Of a stretch of 64,000 nucleotides of DNA, positions 24,717 to 33,780 are shown piece by piece. The DNA lies in NCBI GenBank assembly GCA_020636095.1, contig JACJYN010000002.1, positions 620,001-684,000 of the forward strand, in the 5' to 3' direction. The position numbers and the translations under genes were made by a program. This DNA is from Lewinellaceae bacterium (GTDB taxonomy: Bacteria; Bacteroidota; Bacteroidia; Chitinophagales; Saprospiraceae). Positions within the stretch are counted from its first letter, which is position 1; each line of letters opens with the position of its first letter. Under the pieces are notes generated by a model. The model did no database searches. It was not told the origin of the DNA and saw nothing but the letters and a program-made list of their open reading frames with translations.

Positions 24717-27700
24717 AAATTCGTCCCCAACGCCAAACTCACCACCGCTGTCTCCTCCCGGGACGCTCCTACCAATACACTTAGCGTGTAAGAACGGGAA
24801 AGCGGAATGAGGTAAATACCCCCCCCATAGGCCAATTGCCAGTCCTCCTCCGTTTGCCCTTCCTGGATGATCTTGCCCATGTCATAAAAGCCGATCAGGC
24901 CAATTTTGAGGGGCACGACTGCCGTTTCCAACTGGCCCACGGGAACGCGAACCTCTGAATTGAAATACACGCGGCTGTCGCCGGCGAAGCGGTTGCGCTG
25001 GAAGCCGCGCAGGCTCTGGTTCTGCCCCAGTTGTGGCAGTTTGTAAAAGGGGACGTCGCCAAAAGAAGTACCGTACCCGGCCTTCAGCCCGAGGGTCAAA
25101 GGATAGCCCCTCGGGCTGAGAAAATATTCTATGAATAAGTTGGTGACGCCAAAACGCTGTCCTCCATCCATGAAGCCGAATTCCTGGCCGGCGTGCAGGC
25201 GATAGCCCCGGGTGGGGAACACCTTGTGGTCGCGCAGGTCTACTTCCAGGGCAGCCTTGGCGTGGGTGATGTCGAGTTTCCCGGCGCCGAAGTAGGTTAC
25301 CGTATCGGAGAGGATGGTGTTCTCTTCGATGGGCACTTCGTTTTGGCTGTACCCCAACCCCAAACGGAAGAAGCTTCGTTTCCAGAATTGCCGTTGCAGG
25401 CCGACACCTCCCTCCAGGCGGTTGAGGCGGACGAGGTAGTAGTCATTGTTAAACAGCGCATCGTCGTAACTGATGCCGTTGCCAATCCCGAAGAAATAGT
25501 TGAAGTTGTCGGGCTGCGCCCAGAAGGCGTGCAACAGCAGATCCCACTTTTGTAGCAGGTGGTGTAGCTCTGAGTTATAGCTGAGGGTAAAGTTCCCCAG
25601 GGTTCCCAGTTGAAAACCGAACCTGTGTTTGGCGCTGTAGTCGCGCTTGTTGAAATTCCGGCGGGTGAAGGTCACCCCACCGTCCAGCATCAGGCCGTTG
25701 AAAGTATTGAACGAGAAAAGGAGCAGCGGGAAGTACGTATTATAGGCGAAAGCAGTGCGGTCATAGTAGTACAAGTCTTCGTTCCAGCTGTTTACGGCCC
25801 GGCCTTCGGCGCCGAGGTTGAGTATAGCGTCATTATTTTTTTCATATACCAGGGTGCGCTTACCACCGCTTTTCACCTCCGACCGGTCCGTGATCTCATC
25901 CTCCCCGGCGCCGCCCACCAGGCGCAGTTTGATGGCCTTGCTGGCCTGCCCTTCCACCAGAAACTGGTCGTCGCCATGTAAGCCATACAGGCGGATTTCT
26001 TTGGTCTCGTCGGGACGGAACAGGCGACGGTAAGTCAGGCTGGAATCCTTTTGCTGGCGGATTTCCACCAGGCTGCTGCCGTCGGGTTGCCGAAGGATGT
26101 AGAAGTACTCCTTTTTGTTGGTTCCGGGTACATCCACATATTTGGCGAGCAGGCGGTAGAATCTATCGGCGTAGCCTTCCAGGTCCTGGCGGCGTTGGGT
26201 TAGCTTGGCAGTGATCACCTTACCTGATAGCTCGTAGGTTTCCCCGGGCATTTGCCTGACCGCTGTTCCGATCTCTTCCGGAGTGAGTGACTGTTGTACC
26301 TCCCGGGCAGCCTGTTGCCAGTCCTCCCGCGTCAGCCGGACACCCAGGAAGCGGTCCATGTGGCGGGCCTGGTAGGTCAGGGAGCGCACGCTTTTGATCT
26401 TATAGTCAAAATGTTCCAGGTTGGGCACTGCCCACTGCCGCTCAGCCAGCCAGGGCAGGAAGCCATCCAGGTTGGAAAAGGCGTGGTCGCGGTCGCGGGG
26501 GATGGGGCGCACCAGGATGCCGTCTTCTTTTTTGAAACCGGCCCATTTCCAATTGTCCTCGTGCTTGCTCCAGTCGCCGATCAGGATATCAAACATACGG
26601 GCGCGGGCAAATTCGCGGGTGTCGAGCCGGACATCCGGGTGGTCGTACATTTCGTGAAAGAGGTCATAGCTCTTGTAAATCTCATCAGCGTTGCCGAAGG
26701 GGAGCGGGCCTTTACCGCCATTGGTGGGCCGTTCTTCCACCATACCCAGCATGTTGGCGAAAGTGCTGCGGAACTGTCCGAGTTGGGGGTCGTCCGGCAT
26801 GACGTACAGCCGGGGCGAGGCGTGCAGGATATTCAGTTTTTTCAGCATAGGCGCTACTGCCAGCGCTCCATACGGCTGTTGCGAGCTCGTTTGGTCTCGC
26901 GTGATGGCGGCGGCGATGGTCCGGCGCAGGGTATAGCTTAACGCGGATACCGGGTCTTTATCGACGGAGCGGAAGACGTACTGCCGCCCGTCTTCGGTTT
27001 GCATTTTCAGGGATATGGTTTGCCGGCCGCCTCCCCTTTCCAATACTTCCAGCCCGCCGTAGGCGGTGTCCAGCCTCAGTACCGGCGCTATCACCGGGGC
27101 CATCCAGCTGGTTCGGTAATGAGGCCCGAAGAAGAGGCGGTGGAGGGCGCCGGCGGCGTAATGAGCGCCCGCCGCGATTCGGACGCTGTCTTTCTCTGGA
27201 ACCGTTGATGCGCCAGCCTCCTGCCCTGTGAGAGTGAGGCAGGGAACTTTCACCTGGTTTACGGGAATATCCGAACCGTCAGGTTGGCAGGGCGACTGGT
27301 AGAGGGCGCCGGTGTCATCAGCGGCAAACCCATCTCCGGTGTAGCGGAGGAAGGTATAGTTAACAGCGCCGTCGGTTGCGTAGTGAAGCTGGATCAGCCC
27401 ACCCTGCGCGCGCGCCAGGCGGGCCAGGCGGTTATGGGCTACATAAGAAGCAGAAAGCGGCGCGCCGCTGTTGATCAGGCAGTTGCCATAATAGGAGAGG
27501 ATCTGCTGGTTGGCCTCATGGCCGGAAAGAAAGATCAGGTTGTCGTATTCCCTGGATAAGCCCAGCAGGTAGTCGGATAGTTTTTCGAAGCGCTCATTGC
27601 TGATATCCCGCACGTTGCCGACATTTTCGTGGTAGGCGGCGTAGATGCCTCCCACCACCGGGGGCAGCAGGTGCGTGCTCAACGGGAAATAACCGCCATA

Positions 27701-28324
27701 CTTCCCAAGAGAGTAAGGGGGGAAATGGCCGGTGATAATGACGTTGCGCTCCTGATTTTCCTTAATGGCGTCTTCAATCTCCTCGTGAATGGCTGCCTCC
27801 ACGATCTCGTCACATACGGCATCGGCGGGAATGGGTTTGCGGTGGGGGTGGTTCCACCACTGGGTGTTCAGCGCCAGGAGCAGGATGTTATCGCCGATCT
27901 CCACCATATCCGGCCCGGGGCAGCCGTCGTCGATCAGCCATTCCACATTTTTCGGAGCGTGCTTCAAAACGTATTGCTCCATTTCGCGTATACAATCCCA
28001 GCCTTTCGGCCCGGAGTTGGCCCAGTCGCGGTCGCCGGGCAGAATACCCATCCGCACCCCGTCCAGGCCACGGACGAGTTCCAAGAGTGCCTTCACAGGG
28101 GCTTCCGGCGGCTGCTTCCCGTCACAATCCGGAACGATATCCCCGGCGATCAGGAGGTAAACCGGCTTGTCGGCCTGCTCCAGTTCCTGGCGGAGCTGGC
28201 CCCAGTAGGGGCTTTCAGAAGGTATGTCGGCGGTGTTGCCGAGTAACCAGATGTGTTGTGTGGGCTGGGACTGGGCACTGGCCAGGGCCAGGCAGAAAAG
28301 GCTGAGGTGCAGAATACGAAGCAT
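24713..28324 (-). CDS. Metallophosphoesterase fused to a BamA/TamA-type outer-membrane barrel
   Basis: A 1203-residue protein. Signal peptide MLRILHLSLFCLALASAQ. Residues ~20-330 form a calcineurin-like phosphoesterase domain: LLIAGDIVPDC, ILPGDRDWANSG, VIITGHFPPYS and FLSGHEANQ supply most metal/phosphate ligands. A long central region (350-830) has no named family. Within it, SVDKDPVSALSYTLRRT, LIGDWSKHEDNWKW and RPIPRDRDHAFSNLDG recall a kinase-like/CotH-like stretch. The last ~350 residues are a surface-antigen barrel of strands (HRFGFQLGTLGNFTLSYNSE; FLSPRGYPLTLGLKAGYGTS) ending ALGTNF with a terminal Phe. Similar fusions exist in Bacteroidota without known function. It is monocistronic; the stop codon is in a hexanucleotide repeat. 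Confidence 0.83.
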   Translation of the reverse strand: MLRILHLSLFCLALASAQSQPTQHIWLLGNTADIPSESPYWGQLRQELEQADKPVYLLIAGDIVPDCDGKQPPEAPVKALLELVRGLDGVRMGILPGDRDWANSGPKGWDCIREMEQYVLKHAPKNVEWLIDDGCPGPDMVEIGDNILLLALNTQWWNHPHRKPIPADAVCDEIVEAAIHEEIEDAIKENQERNVIITGHFPPYSLGKYGGYFPLSTHLLPPVVGGIYAAYHENVGNVRDISNERFEKLSDYLLGLSREYDNLIFLSGHEANQQILSYYGNCLINSGAPLSASYVAHNRLARLARAQGGLIQLHYATDGAVNYTFLRYTGDGFAADDTGALYQSPCQPDGSDIPVNQVKVPCLTLTGQEAGASTVPEKDSVRIAAGAHYAAGALHRLFFGPHYRTSWMAPVIAPVLRLDTAYGGLEVLERGGGRQTISLKMQTEDGRQYVFRSVDKDPVSALSYTLRRTIAAAITRDQTSSQQPYGALAVAPMLKKLNILHASPRLYVMPDDPQLGQFRSTFANMLGMVEERPTNGGKGPLPFGNADEIYKSYDLFHEMYDHPDVRLDTREFARARMFDILIGDWSKHEDNWKWAGFKKEDGILVRPIPRDRDHAFSNLDGFLPWLAERQWAVPNLEHFDYKIKSVRSLTYQARHMDRFLGVRLTREDWQQAAREVQQSLTPEEIGTAVRQMPGETYELSGKVITAKLTQRRQDLEGYADRFYRLLAKYVDVPGTNKKEYFYILRQPDGSSLVEIRQQKDSSLTYRRLFRPDETKEIRLYGLHGDDQFLVEGQASKAIKLRLVGGAGEDEITDRSEVKSGGKRTLVYEKNNDAILNLGAEGRAVNSWNEDLYYYDRTAFAYNTYFPLLLFSFNTFNGLMLDGGVTFTRRNFNKRDYSAKHRFGFQLGTLGNFTLSYNSELHHLLQKWDLLLHAFWAQPDNFNYFFGIGNGISYDDALFNNDYYLVRLNRLEGGVGLQRQFWKRSFFRLGLGYSQNEVPIEENTILSDTVTYFGAGKLDITHAKAALEVDLRDHKVFPTRGYRLHAGQEFGFMDGGQRFGVTNLFIEYFLSPRGYPLTLGLKAGYGTSFGDVPFYKLPQLGQNQSLRGFQRNRFAGDSRVYFNSEVRVPVGQLETAVVPLKIGLIGFYDMGKIIQEGQTEEDWQLAYGGGIYLIPLSRSYTLSVLVGASREETAVVSLALGTNF

Positions 28325-28479
28325 AGGTTGGGTGTTGGCTTAAGTGGGTAATTTACACAATACCCTGGAAAAAAACGGAAGGCATAAACGGAAAATAAAA
28401 TTGGACAAGAAGGGGGCAGCTCTCTATATGTGGTCCTGTGTCCGTGTATTTTGAGAGAAATAAAATTATTTATGTCACT

Positions 28480-28512
28480 TTTCTCTTAAAATTGAATCTA
28501 TTTTAAGAGAAA
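28480..28512. promoter_or_regulatory. Perfect 12-bp palindrome upstream of the DUF234 ATPase gene
   Basis: TTTCTCTTAAAA at 28480-28491 pairs exactly with TTTTAAGAGAAA at 28501-28512 around a 9-bp spacer. A related GAGAGAAATAAAATT lies at 28453. The right arm falls where the -33 element would be for the TAAATTTG at 28523-28530, so a bound regulator would block the promoter. Confidence 0.6.
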
Positions 28513-28522
28513 TCTATTATAT

Positions 28523-28530
28523 TAAATTTG
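28523..28530 (+). promoter_or_regulatory. Bacteroidota-type -7 element for the DUF234 ATPase gene
   Basis: TAAATTTG matches TAnnTTTG and lies 26 bp before the ATG at 28556. A TTTT 18 bp upstream is a weak -33 match. Confidence 0.5.
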
Positions 28531-28555
28531 ATTTCTCAATGTAAAGAATTTACTT

Positions 28556-29995
28556 ATGGCGCTAGGTATTATTGGACGGAAAAAGGAAAAGGAAAAGTTA
28601 GATAAAATCCTGCAATCGAACCAGGCAGAGTTTCTGGCCATTTATGGAAGGAGAAGAGTAGGCAAAACCTTCCTGGTTCGCCAACATCTAAATGGCCACA
28701 TCGTTTTTGAGCTTGCGGGTACAAAAGAGGGCGCGAAAGAACAGCAATTGCTCAATTTTTTTGGTGAATATCTTCGGCGCACCGAGCGGATGAAGGAAAC
28801 ACAAGCTCCAGTATCCTGGCATCAGGCATTTGACTATTTGGCAAGTTATTTGTCGGGCCTGCCCCAGCCGGCCACTAAACACGTCGTATTTTTGGACGAA
28901 ATGCCCTGGCTGGACACTCCTAAGTCAGAATTTGTCCCTGCACTTGAGTTCTTCTGGAACCAGCATGTTTCCAAAATGGACCATGTGCTGCTGATCGCCT
29001 GCGGCTCTGCTTCGTCTTGGATCAGAAAAAAATTGATTAATGCCAGAGGAGGGCTATACAACCGAATCACACAGCGAATCAAATTGATGCCTTTTACTCT
29101 GAGCGAAACGGCGTTGTTCATTCAAAGCCTTGGGGTAAACCTGCCCCAATACCAAATACTCGAACTGTACATGGCGATGGGTGGCATCCCATTTTACCTC
29201 AAAGAAGTAGAAAAAGGCAAAAGTGCGACGCAGTTGATTGATGATATTTGTTTTTCGCCACAAGGATTGCTGCGGGAAGAATACAAGCAGTTGTATCATT
29301 CGCTTTTTAGAGATGCTGAATATCATATCGCCATCGTTGAGGCATTGGCCGCTCGTCCGCAGGGCATGACGCGAACGGAAATTGCCGCCGATACCAAAAT
29401 TAGCGAGGGGTCTTTGTCGAAAACATTGGAAGAGTTGTGTGAATCAGACTTTATCAGCATTCTCTCCCCTTTGTTAAAAAAAAAGAAAGACGCCATCTAT
29501 AAGCTAACCGACTTATACTCTCTGTTTTACCTCAAATTCATACAACCCAATCAAGGAGCAGGGAGCAGGATATGGGAACAATTGTCAAAGCAAGGTGCTT
29601 ATGCGGCATGGAGCGGCTATGCCTTTGAGAATATCTGCATGAAACACATCAACCAAATCAAATCGGCTCTGGGTATCAGTGGCGTTTATACAAAGCACAG
29701 TTCCTGGAAATTCAAAGGAGACGATAGCCTGCCGGGCGCGCAGATAGACATGATTATTGACCGGGCTGACCAAATTATCCATTTGTGCGAAGCTAAATTC
29801 ACCAAGGAAAACTACATCCTGACAAAGGATGCCGCAGCGCAACTGAGGCTCAGAAAAACTATTTTCAAACAAGCTTCCCAAACAAAAAAGGCCGTTTTCT
29901 CAACCTTGCTCACAACCTACCCTGCCTTGCAAAACAAATACTACCTCGAAGAAATCGACAGCGAAATCACCATGGACAAGTTGTTTGAGCGATGA
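28556..29995 (+). CDS. AAA ATPase with DUF234/nuclease-like C-terminus
   Basis: A 479-residue soluble protein of the archaeal-type ATPase group (ATPase_2 plus DUF234). Walker A GRRRVGKT is at residues 31-38 and Walker B VVFLDE at 110-115. A winged-helix-like segment follows at 260-305 (MTRTEIAADTKISEGSLSKT). The C-terminal part has a PD-(D/E)xK-like set: Glu358 in GYAFENI, Asp398 in GAQIDMIIDR and Glu412-x-Lys414 in LCEAKF. These proteins are common and mobile in Bacteroidota; roles in DNA processing or defence are suggested but unproven. Monocistronic, preceded by a palindrome that overlaps its promoter. Confidence 0.83.
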   Translation: MALGIIGRKKEKEKLDKILQSNQAEFLAIYGRRRVGKTFLVRQHLNGHIVFELAGTKEGAKEQQLLNFFGEYLRRTERMKETQAPVSWHQAFDYLASYLSGLPQPATKHVVFLDEMPWLDTPKSEFVPALEFFWNQHVSKMDHVLLIACGSASSWIRKKLINARGGLYNRITQRIKLMPFTLSETALFIQSLGVNLPQYQILELYMAMGGIPFYLKEVEKGKSATQLIDDICFSPQGLLREEYKQLYHSLFRDAEYHIAIVEALAARPQGMTRTEIAADTKISEGSLSKTLEELCESDFISILSPLLKKKKDAIYKLTDLYSLFYLKFIQPNQGAGSRIWEQLSKQGAYAAWSGYAFENICMKHINQIKSALGISGVYTKHSSWKFKGDDSLPGAQIDMIIDRADQIIHLCEAKFTKENYILTKDAAAQLRLRKTIFKQASQTKKAVFSTLLTTYPALQNKYYLEEIDSEITMDKLFER

Positions 29996-30004
29996 GAAAT
30001 ATTC

Positions 30005-31024
30005 CTACAAAAACGTAGCCCGCACATCACAACTCGACTCCCTTCCGATTTTGTCAAAGTTCTCCGCCAGCCATTCATCCGCCTTCTGCCGGCCAATATC
30101 GCGCAGGCTGCACAGGAAGTCCCAGCGGGCGTTGAGCTTGCTCGACAGGTTGAGCGGCTGCATTTCCTGTTCGGGATTGATGGTGTGGATATAGATCTTC
30201 CGGAATCCCGGCCCCAGGTCCACCCCGGAGTCCAGCAGGCGGTCGACGAAGGCGATGCGGCGCATTTCCAGCATGAGGCTGGAGTTGAAGCTGAGCTCGT
30301 TGATGCGGTCCCGGATTTCGGTGGAGGAAGTGGGCGTTTTTTCGATATTGATCGGGTTGATCTGCACCAGCATGATATCCTTACAGCCGGCATCGATCAG
30401 TGGAAAGATGGGCGGATTACCCATGAAGCCGCCGTCCCAGTAGTCTTCCCCGTCGATGTGCACTGCTTTGTACATGTAGGGGATGCAGGCCGATGCCATC
30501 ACCGCCTGGCAGTTGATTTCCGGTAAACTGAAGACCCGCGCCCGCCCGCGCCGCACGTTGGTGGCGGAGACAAACAGTTGGGTCACCTTACAACTGCGCA
30601 AGGACCGGAAATCGACCATATCCTCCAGGACATCCTGCAGGGGATTGATATCGAGCGGGTTGGCCTGATAGGGCGAGATGAACATGCTGGCCACCTCCGC
30701 CATCATGAAGCCGGGAGAGTAGTCCATATTGCCCCCCCCGAAGAGTACGTCCCAGGGGGATGGCTGAATGGGCGAAAACGCCGCCATATCGGATATGCGT
30801 TTCCAGAATTCGTGTAGCAGCTCCCGCGCCTTGTCCCGCCCTTTCACGTGCAGGCCATAGGCCAGCAGGGTGGCGTTCATCGCCCCGGCGCTGGTCCCGG
30901 AAAAGCCTTCGAGTTCCAGGTTTTCTTCTTCTAAGAAGCGGTCGAGTACGCCCCAGGTGACCGCTCCGTGGGAGCCGCCGCCTTGAAGGGCGAGAGAGAG
31001 GGATTTTGTTTCTTTTTTACTCAT
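30005..31024 (-). CDS. Patatin-like phospholipase family protein
   Basis: A 339-residue cytoplasmic patatin. The oxyanion loop is LALQGGGSHGA (residues 11-21), the nucleophile Ser45 is in GFSGTSAGAMN, and the catalytic Asp197 is in DYWDGGFMGNP. No signal peptide. It hydrolyses acyl esters such as phospholipids; some relatives act on polyhydroxybutyrate granules. The neighbouring 3-hydroxybutyrate dehydrogenase gene, same strand and 149 bp upstream, makes a role near hydroxybutyrate metabolism conceivable, but this is inference. The 3' end lies 9 bp from the convergent ATPase gene. Confidence 0.88.
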   Translation of the reverse strand: MSKKETKSLSLALQGGGSHGAVTWGVLDRFLEEENLELEGFSGTSAGAMNATLLAYGLHVKGRDKARELLHEFWKRISDMAAFSPIQPSPWDVLFGGGNMDYSPGFMMAEVASMFISPYQANPLDINPLQDVLEDMVDFRSLRSCKVTQLFVSATNVRRGRARVFSLPEINCQAVMASACIPYMYKAVHIDGEDYWDGGFMGNPPIFPLIDAGCKDIMLVQINPINIEKTPTSSTEIRDRINELSFNSSLMLEMRRIAFVDRLLDSGVDLGPGFRKIYIHTINPEQEMQPLNLSSKLNARWDFLCSLRDIGRQKADEWLAENFDKIGRESSCDVRATFL

Positions 31025-31173
31025 TTGTACTTACTACTTCGTCAATAATATTCTGAGATCGTCGTCGCGAGGGGGCGCTTACTCCGCAGTTTTTATCAAC
31101 TTTTGAGATTCCTCTGGTGTACGGACACCCTACAACAATCCACAAACGCTAAGTAATATAGCTATTTTCCTTC

Positions 31174-31944
31174 CTACTGCGCCGACCACCCCCCGTCGAT
31201 CACCTGCGTGGTTCCGGTCAGGGTATTCGCCCCTCCGCTGGCCAGCAACAGCGCCATTTCACCAAGCAGCTCAGTAGATACGAAATCTTTGACTGCCTGT
31301 TTCTTCAGCATGACTTTTTCCACCACCTCTTGTTCGCTCATACCGTGGGAGCGGGCCTGATCGGCGATTTGCCCTTCTACCAAAGGCGTGCGCACGTAAC
31401 CCGGGCAGATGGCGTTGCAGGTAATACCCAGCGGCGCGCCCTCCAGGGCCAACACCTTGGTCAGCCCGATGATGCCGTGCTTGGCGGCGACGTAGGCGGC
31501 CTTGTACTCCGATGCCCGCAGGCCATGAACGGAGGCGATGTTGATGATGCGGCCGAACCTCCGCTTTTTCATGCCCGTCCAAACCGCCTTAGAGGTGTGA
31601 AAAGCCGAGCTCAGGTTGACGCCGATGATAAGGTCCCACTTCGCTTCCGGGAATTCGTCGATGGGCGCTACGTGCTGCACGCCGGCGTTGTTGATGAGGA
31701 CATCCACTTGCCCGAAGCGCTCCTCCGCCTGGGCTGCCATATCCCGGATCATCTCCGGTTTCAGCATATTGGCGGGAGAGAAGAAAGCTTCGATGCCGTG
31801 TTCATTGGCCACCTCGGCGGCGATCTCCGCCCCGTTCTCTTCCAGGCCATTGAATACGAGATTATAGCCTTTGGCGGCGAATGTCCGGGCCAGGCCCAGC
31901 CCGATGCCGCTGGTACTGCCGGTGATGATTGCTGTTTTGGGCAT
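31174..31944 (-). CDS. 3-hydroxybutyrate dehydrogenase (SDR)
   Basis: A 256-residue classical short-chain dehydrogenase. The cofactor loop TGSTSGIGLG is at residues 9-18, NNAG at 85-88, catalytic Ser138, Tyr151 and Lys155, and C-terminal TGTTQVIDGGWSAQ. The whole-length pattern (VINNAGVQHVAPIDEFP; CPGYVRTPLVEGQI; EVVEKVMLKKQAVKDF) is that of D-3-hydroxybutyrate dehydrogenase. It interconverts 3-hydroxybutyrate and acetoacetate with NAD. It lies directly upstream of the patatin gene and may be cotranscribed with it. Confidence 0.87.
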   Translation of the reverse strand: MPKTAIITGSTSGIGLGLARTFAAKGYNLVFNGLEENGAEIAAEVANEHGIEAFFSPANMLKPEMIRDMAAQAEERFGQVDVLINNAGVQHVAPIDEFPEAKWDLIIGVNLSSAFHTSKAVWTGMKKRRFGRIINIASVHGLRASEYKAAYVAAKHGIIGLTKVLALEGAPLGITCNAICPGYVRTPLVEGQIADQARSHGMSEQEVVEKVMLKKQAVKDFVSTELLGEMALLLASGGANTLTGTTQVIDGGWSAQ

Positions 31945-32107
31945 GGATGCGTTTTGTGAATTAAAAAGAAAGGATTTTTGCGATTAGGGGGAACTGCACT
32001 TCAATAGTAAAGAGAGTCTAATGTCTGATTCAGAATAGGGAACAAAGCGCCCGGGGTTTGGTTCGGTGTTTTTGGAAGAAGTAATTGCATTTTCAGTTTT
32101 ATCTACC

Positions 32108-32115
32108 TATTTTTG
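32108..32115 (+). promoter_or_regulatory. Bacteroidota-type -7 element for vapBC
   Basis: TATTTTTG fits TAnnTTTG, 20 bp before the antitoxin ATG at 32135. ATTG at 32084-32087 is a possible -33 element at about 20 bp spacing. The nearby GTGTGAAATATTGTGTGA repeat could bind the VapBC complex. Confidence 0.45.
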
Positions 32116-32134
32116 TGTGAAATATTGTGTGAGT

Positions 32135-32335
32135 ATGGCTACCAACCTCGATATTAATCCTGAATTGTTAGAAGAGGCGCTGAAAGTCGGCGGCTTAAAA
32201 ACCAAAAAAGCTACGGTTAATAAGGCTTTGGAGGAATTCATTCAGCGGAGGAAGCAGGAAGATATTCTTACACTTTTTGGAAGTATTGTTTACGATCCTG
32301 CCTATGATTATAAAAAACACCGGAACCGTAAATGA
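32135..32335 (+). CDS. vapB: VapB-type antitoxin
   Basis: A 66-residue protein from the ATG at 32135; the longer upstream frame reads through the promoter. MATNLDINPELLEEALKVGG with KKATVNKALEEFIQRRKQ is the ribbon-helix-helix pattern of VapB/DUF2191 antitoxins. The C-terminal tail (FGSIVYDPAYDYKKHRN) would thread into the toxin active site. It overlaps the toxin gene by 4 bp, the normal arrangement for coupled toxin-antitoxin translation and autoregulation. Confidence 0.88.
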   Translation: MATNLDINPELLEEALKVGGLKTKKATVNKALEEFIQRRKQEDILTLFGSIVYDPAYDYKKHRNRK

Positions 32336-32751
32336 GCATTCTCGTAGACACCAGCGTCTGGTCTTTAGCGCTCAGAAGGAAAGCCGCCCCATCGTCCCAG
32401 GAAGAAACGCTGAGGTATCTCATTCGGGATGGCCAGGTAAAGGTAATCGGCCCCATCCGGCAGGAACTGCTTTCGGGTATTCCCAGCCTGGAACAATTTG
32501 AGGCGTTAAAGTCCAGGCTGTCTTACTTTCCTGATACGGTCATCCAAACCTCAGATTACGAACTGGCTGCGTCATTTTTCAACGTATGCCGGCAGAATGG
32601 CATCCAGGGTTCCCATGTAGATTTTTTGATATGTGCTGTCGCCACAAACAATGAATTTCAGATATATACAACCGATAAAGACTTTTTAAGCTACCGGAAG
32701 CACCTTCCGATCATGCTTTTTAAGGATAATTATCCGGGAGCTTCGGTATAG
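32332..32751 (+). CDS. vapC: VapC-type PIN-domain ribonuclease toxin
   Basis: A 139-residue PIN domain with the four-acid set: Asp6 in VDTSVW, Glu45 in IRQELL, Asp97 in SHVDFLICAVA and Asp115/Asp117 in YTTDKDF. These chelate Mg2+ for RNA cleavage, usually of tRNA or rRNA. Full family length, no damage seen. It forms a two-gene operon with the preceding antitoxin. Confidence 0.9.
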   Translation: MSILVDTSVWSLALRRKAAPSSQEETLRYLIRDGQVKVIGPIRQELLSGIPSLEQFEALKSRLSYFPDTVIQTSDYELAASFFNVCRQNGIQGSHVDFLICAVATNNEFQIYTTDKDFLSYRKHLPIMLFKDNYPGASV

Positions 32752-32892
32752 AATACAGAAAAATGAATCTGCACCATCGAAATTTAACTCAAAGCAGCCT
32801 TTTGAAATATTTACCCTCCCTTTACATTCTTTTACAATTGAAACGGCCTGAAAAAGGTACTTCATCGTACTTTGGAAAAAATAATCCGGCAA

Positions 32893-33541
32893 ATGAAGAA
32901 ATCTTACAAATACGCACAGGTCTTCCTTTTTCTTTTTTCATTCGTTTTCATCACCTCCTGTAATGGACAAAAGGAAACAGGCCTGTCAAAAGACAACACA
33001 AGCCAACCAAAGCAATCGGAAATAAAATTGCCTGATAATGACCCATATTTTGTGGAAACCCAAGAGATAACCACTTCCCACGGCCCCGGTAGTATCACGC
33101 GCAATGTCATGCAGGATAGCAAAGGAAACCTTTGGTTTGCCACCTGGGAGGGTATCATTCGGTACGATGGGAATACCTTTGCCAATTTTACGAATTAAAA
33201 AAGGCAATATTTGGCTCGGTGGCAATGACGGGCTTTGGCGCTTCGACCCCGATCGGGGCCGGGGTTCGTTTATCAACTTCACAACGGGTTTTGTTGGGTA
33301 CATCTACGAAGACAGAAAAGGAAACATCTGGACGAGTTCGGAGGGCGCTGATACGCATACCTGGCTATTATCCCGCTACGATGAACAGTCCCTGCGCGCT
33401 GAAAAAGCAACTGCCACTCCAATTTGGAAAGAAGAGGGGATGCTTTTTGGAATTTTGGAAGACAAGAATGGAAATATCTGGTTCGGCACCTTGAATGGCG
33501 TGTGCCGTTATGATGGAAAGTCCTTTAACCACTTTAAATAA
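32893..33541 (+). pseudogene. Two-component-regulator-type propeller lipoprotein, internally deleted and frameshifted
   Basis: Begins as a lipoprotein (MKKSYKYAQVFLFLFSFVF, then ITSCNGQ) and continues into a propeller repeat (DSKGNLWFATWEGIIRYDG) before stopping at 33198. Just beyond an A-run the other frame continues with KKGNIWLGGNDGLWRFD, EDRKGNIWTSSEG and EDKNGNIWFGTLNGVCRYDG, ending at 33541. The repeats are those of Reg_prop beta-propellers. Only about four or five of the expected blades remain, so an internal deletion plus a frameshift is likely. Free-standing sensors of this kind in Bacteroidota are lipoproteins of unknown ligand. Confidence 0.75.
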
Positions 33542-33780
33542 TGCTCTTTAATGGATGAAGTTTCGGTCAGTTTCAGCGGCATCAATTCCCCACCATCCAT
33601 TCCCGAATGAACGGCCCTGTCTCCCACAACTGATATTCCTGATGGAATTGCGCCGGGTTGTGACGCCTCCTTTGAAGGTACGGCTGTACAGCAGGATTGA
33701 CTGCCCGCCTGCCTCAGTTTTGACCTTAGCTGGCCGGCTGGCGGATTGTCAATCCTGTCTGAAACACCTCGTCAATCCTA

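Noticed and set aside
24574..24810. Small protein rich in Gln-Pro/Lys-Pro
   Set aside because: It is the plus-strand reading of the hexanucleotide repeat and overlaps the end of the metallophosphatase gene; no start signal or domain.
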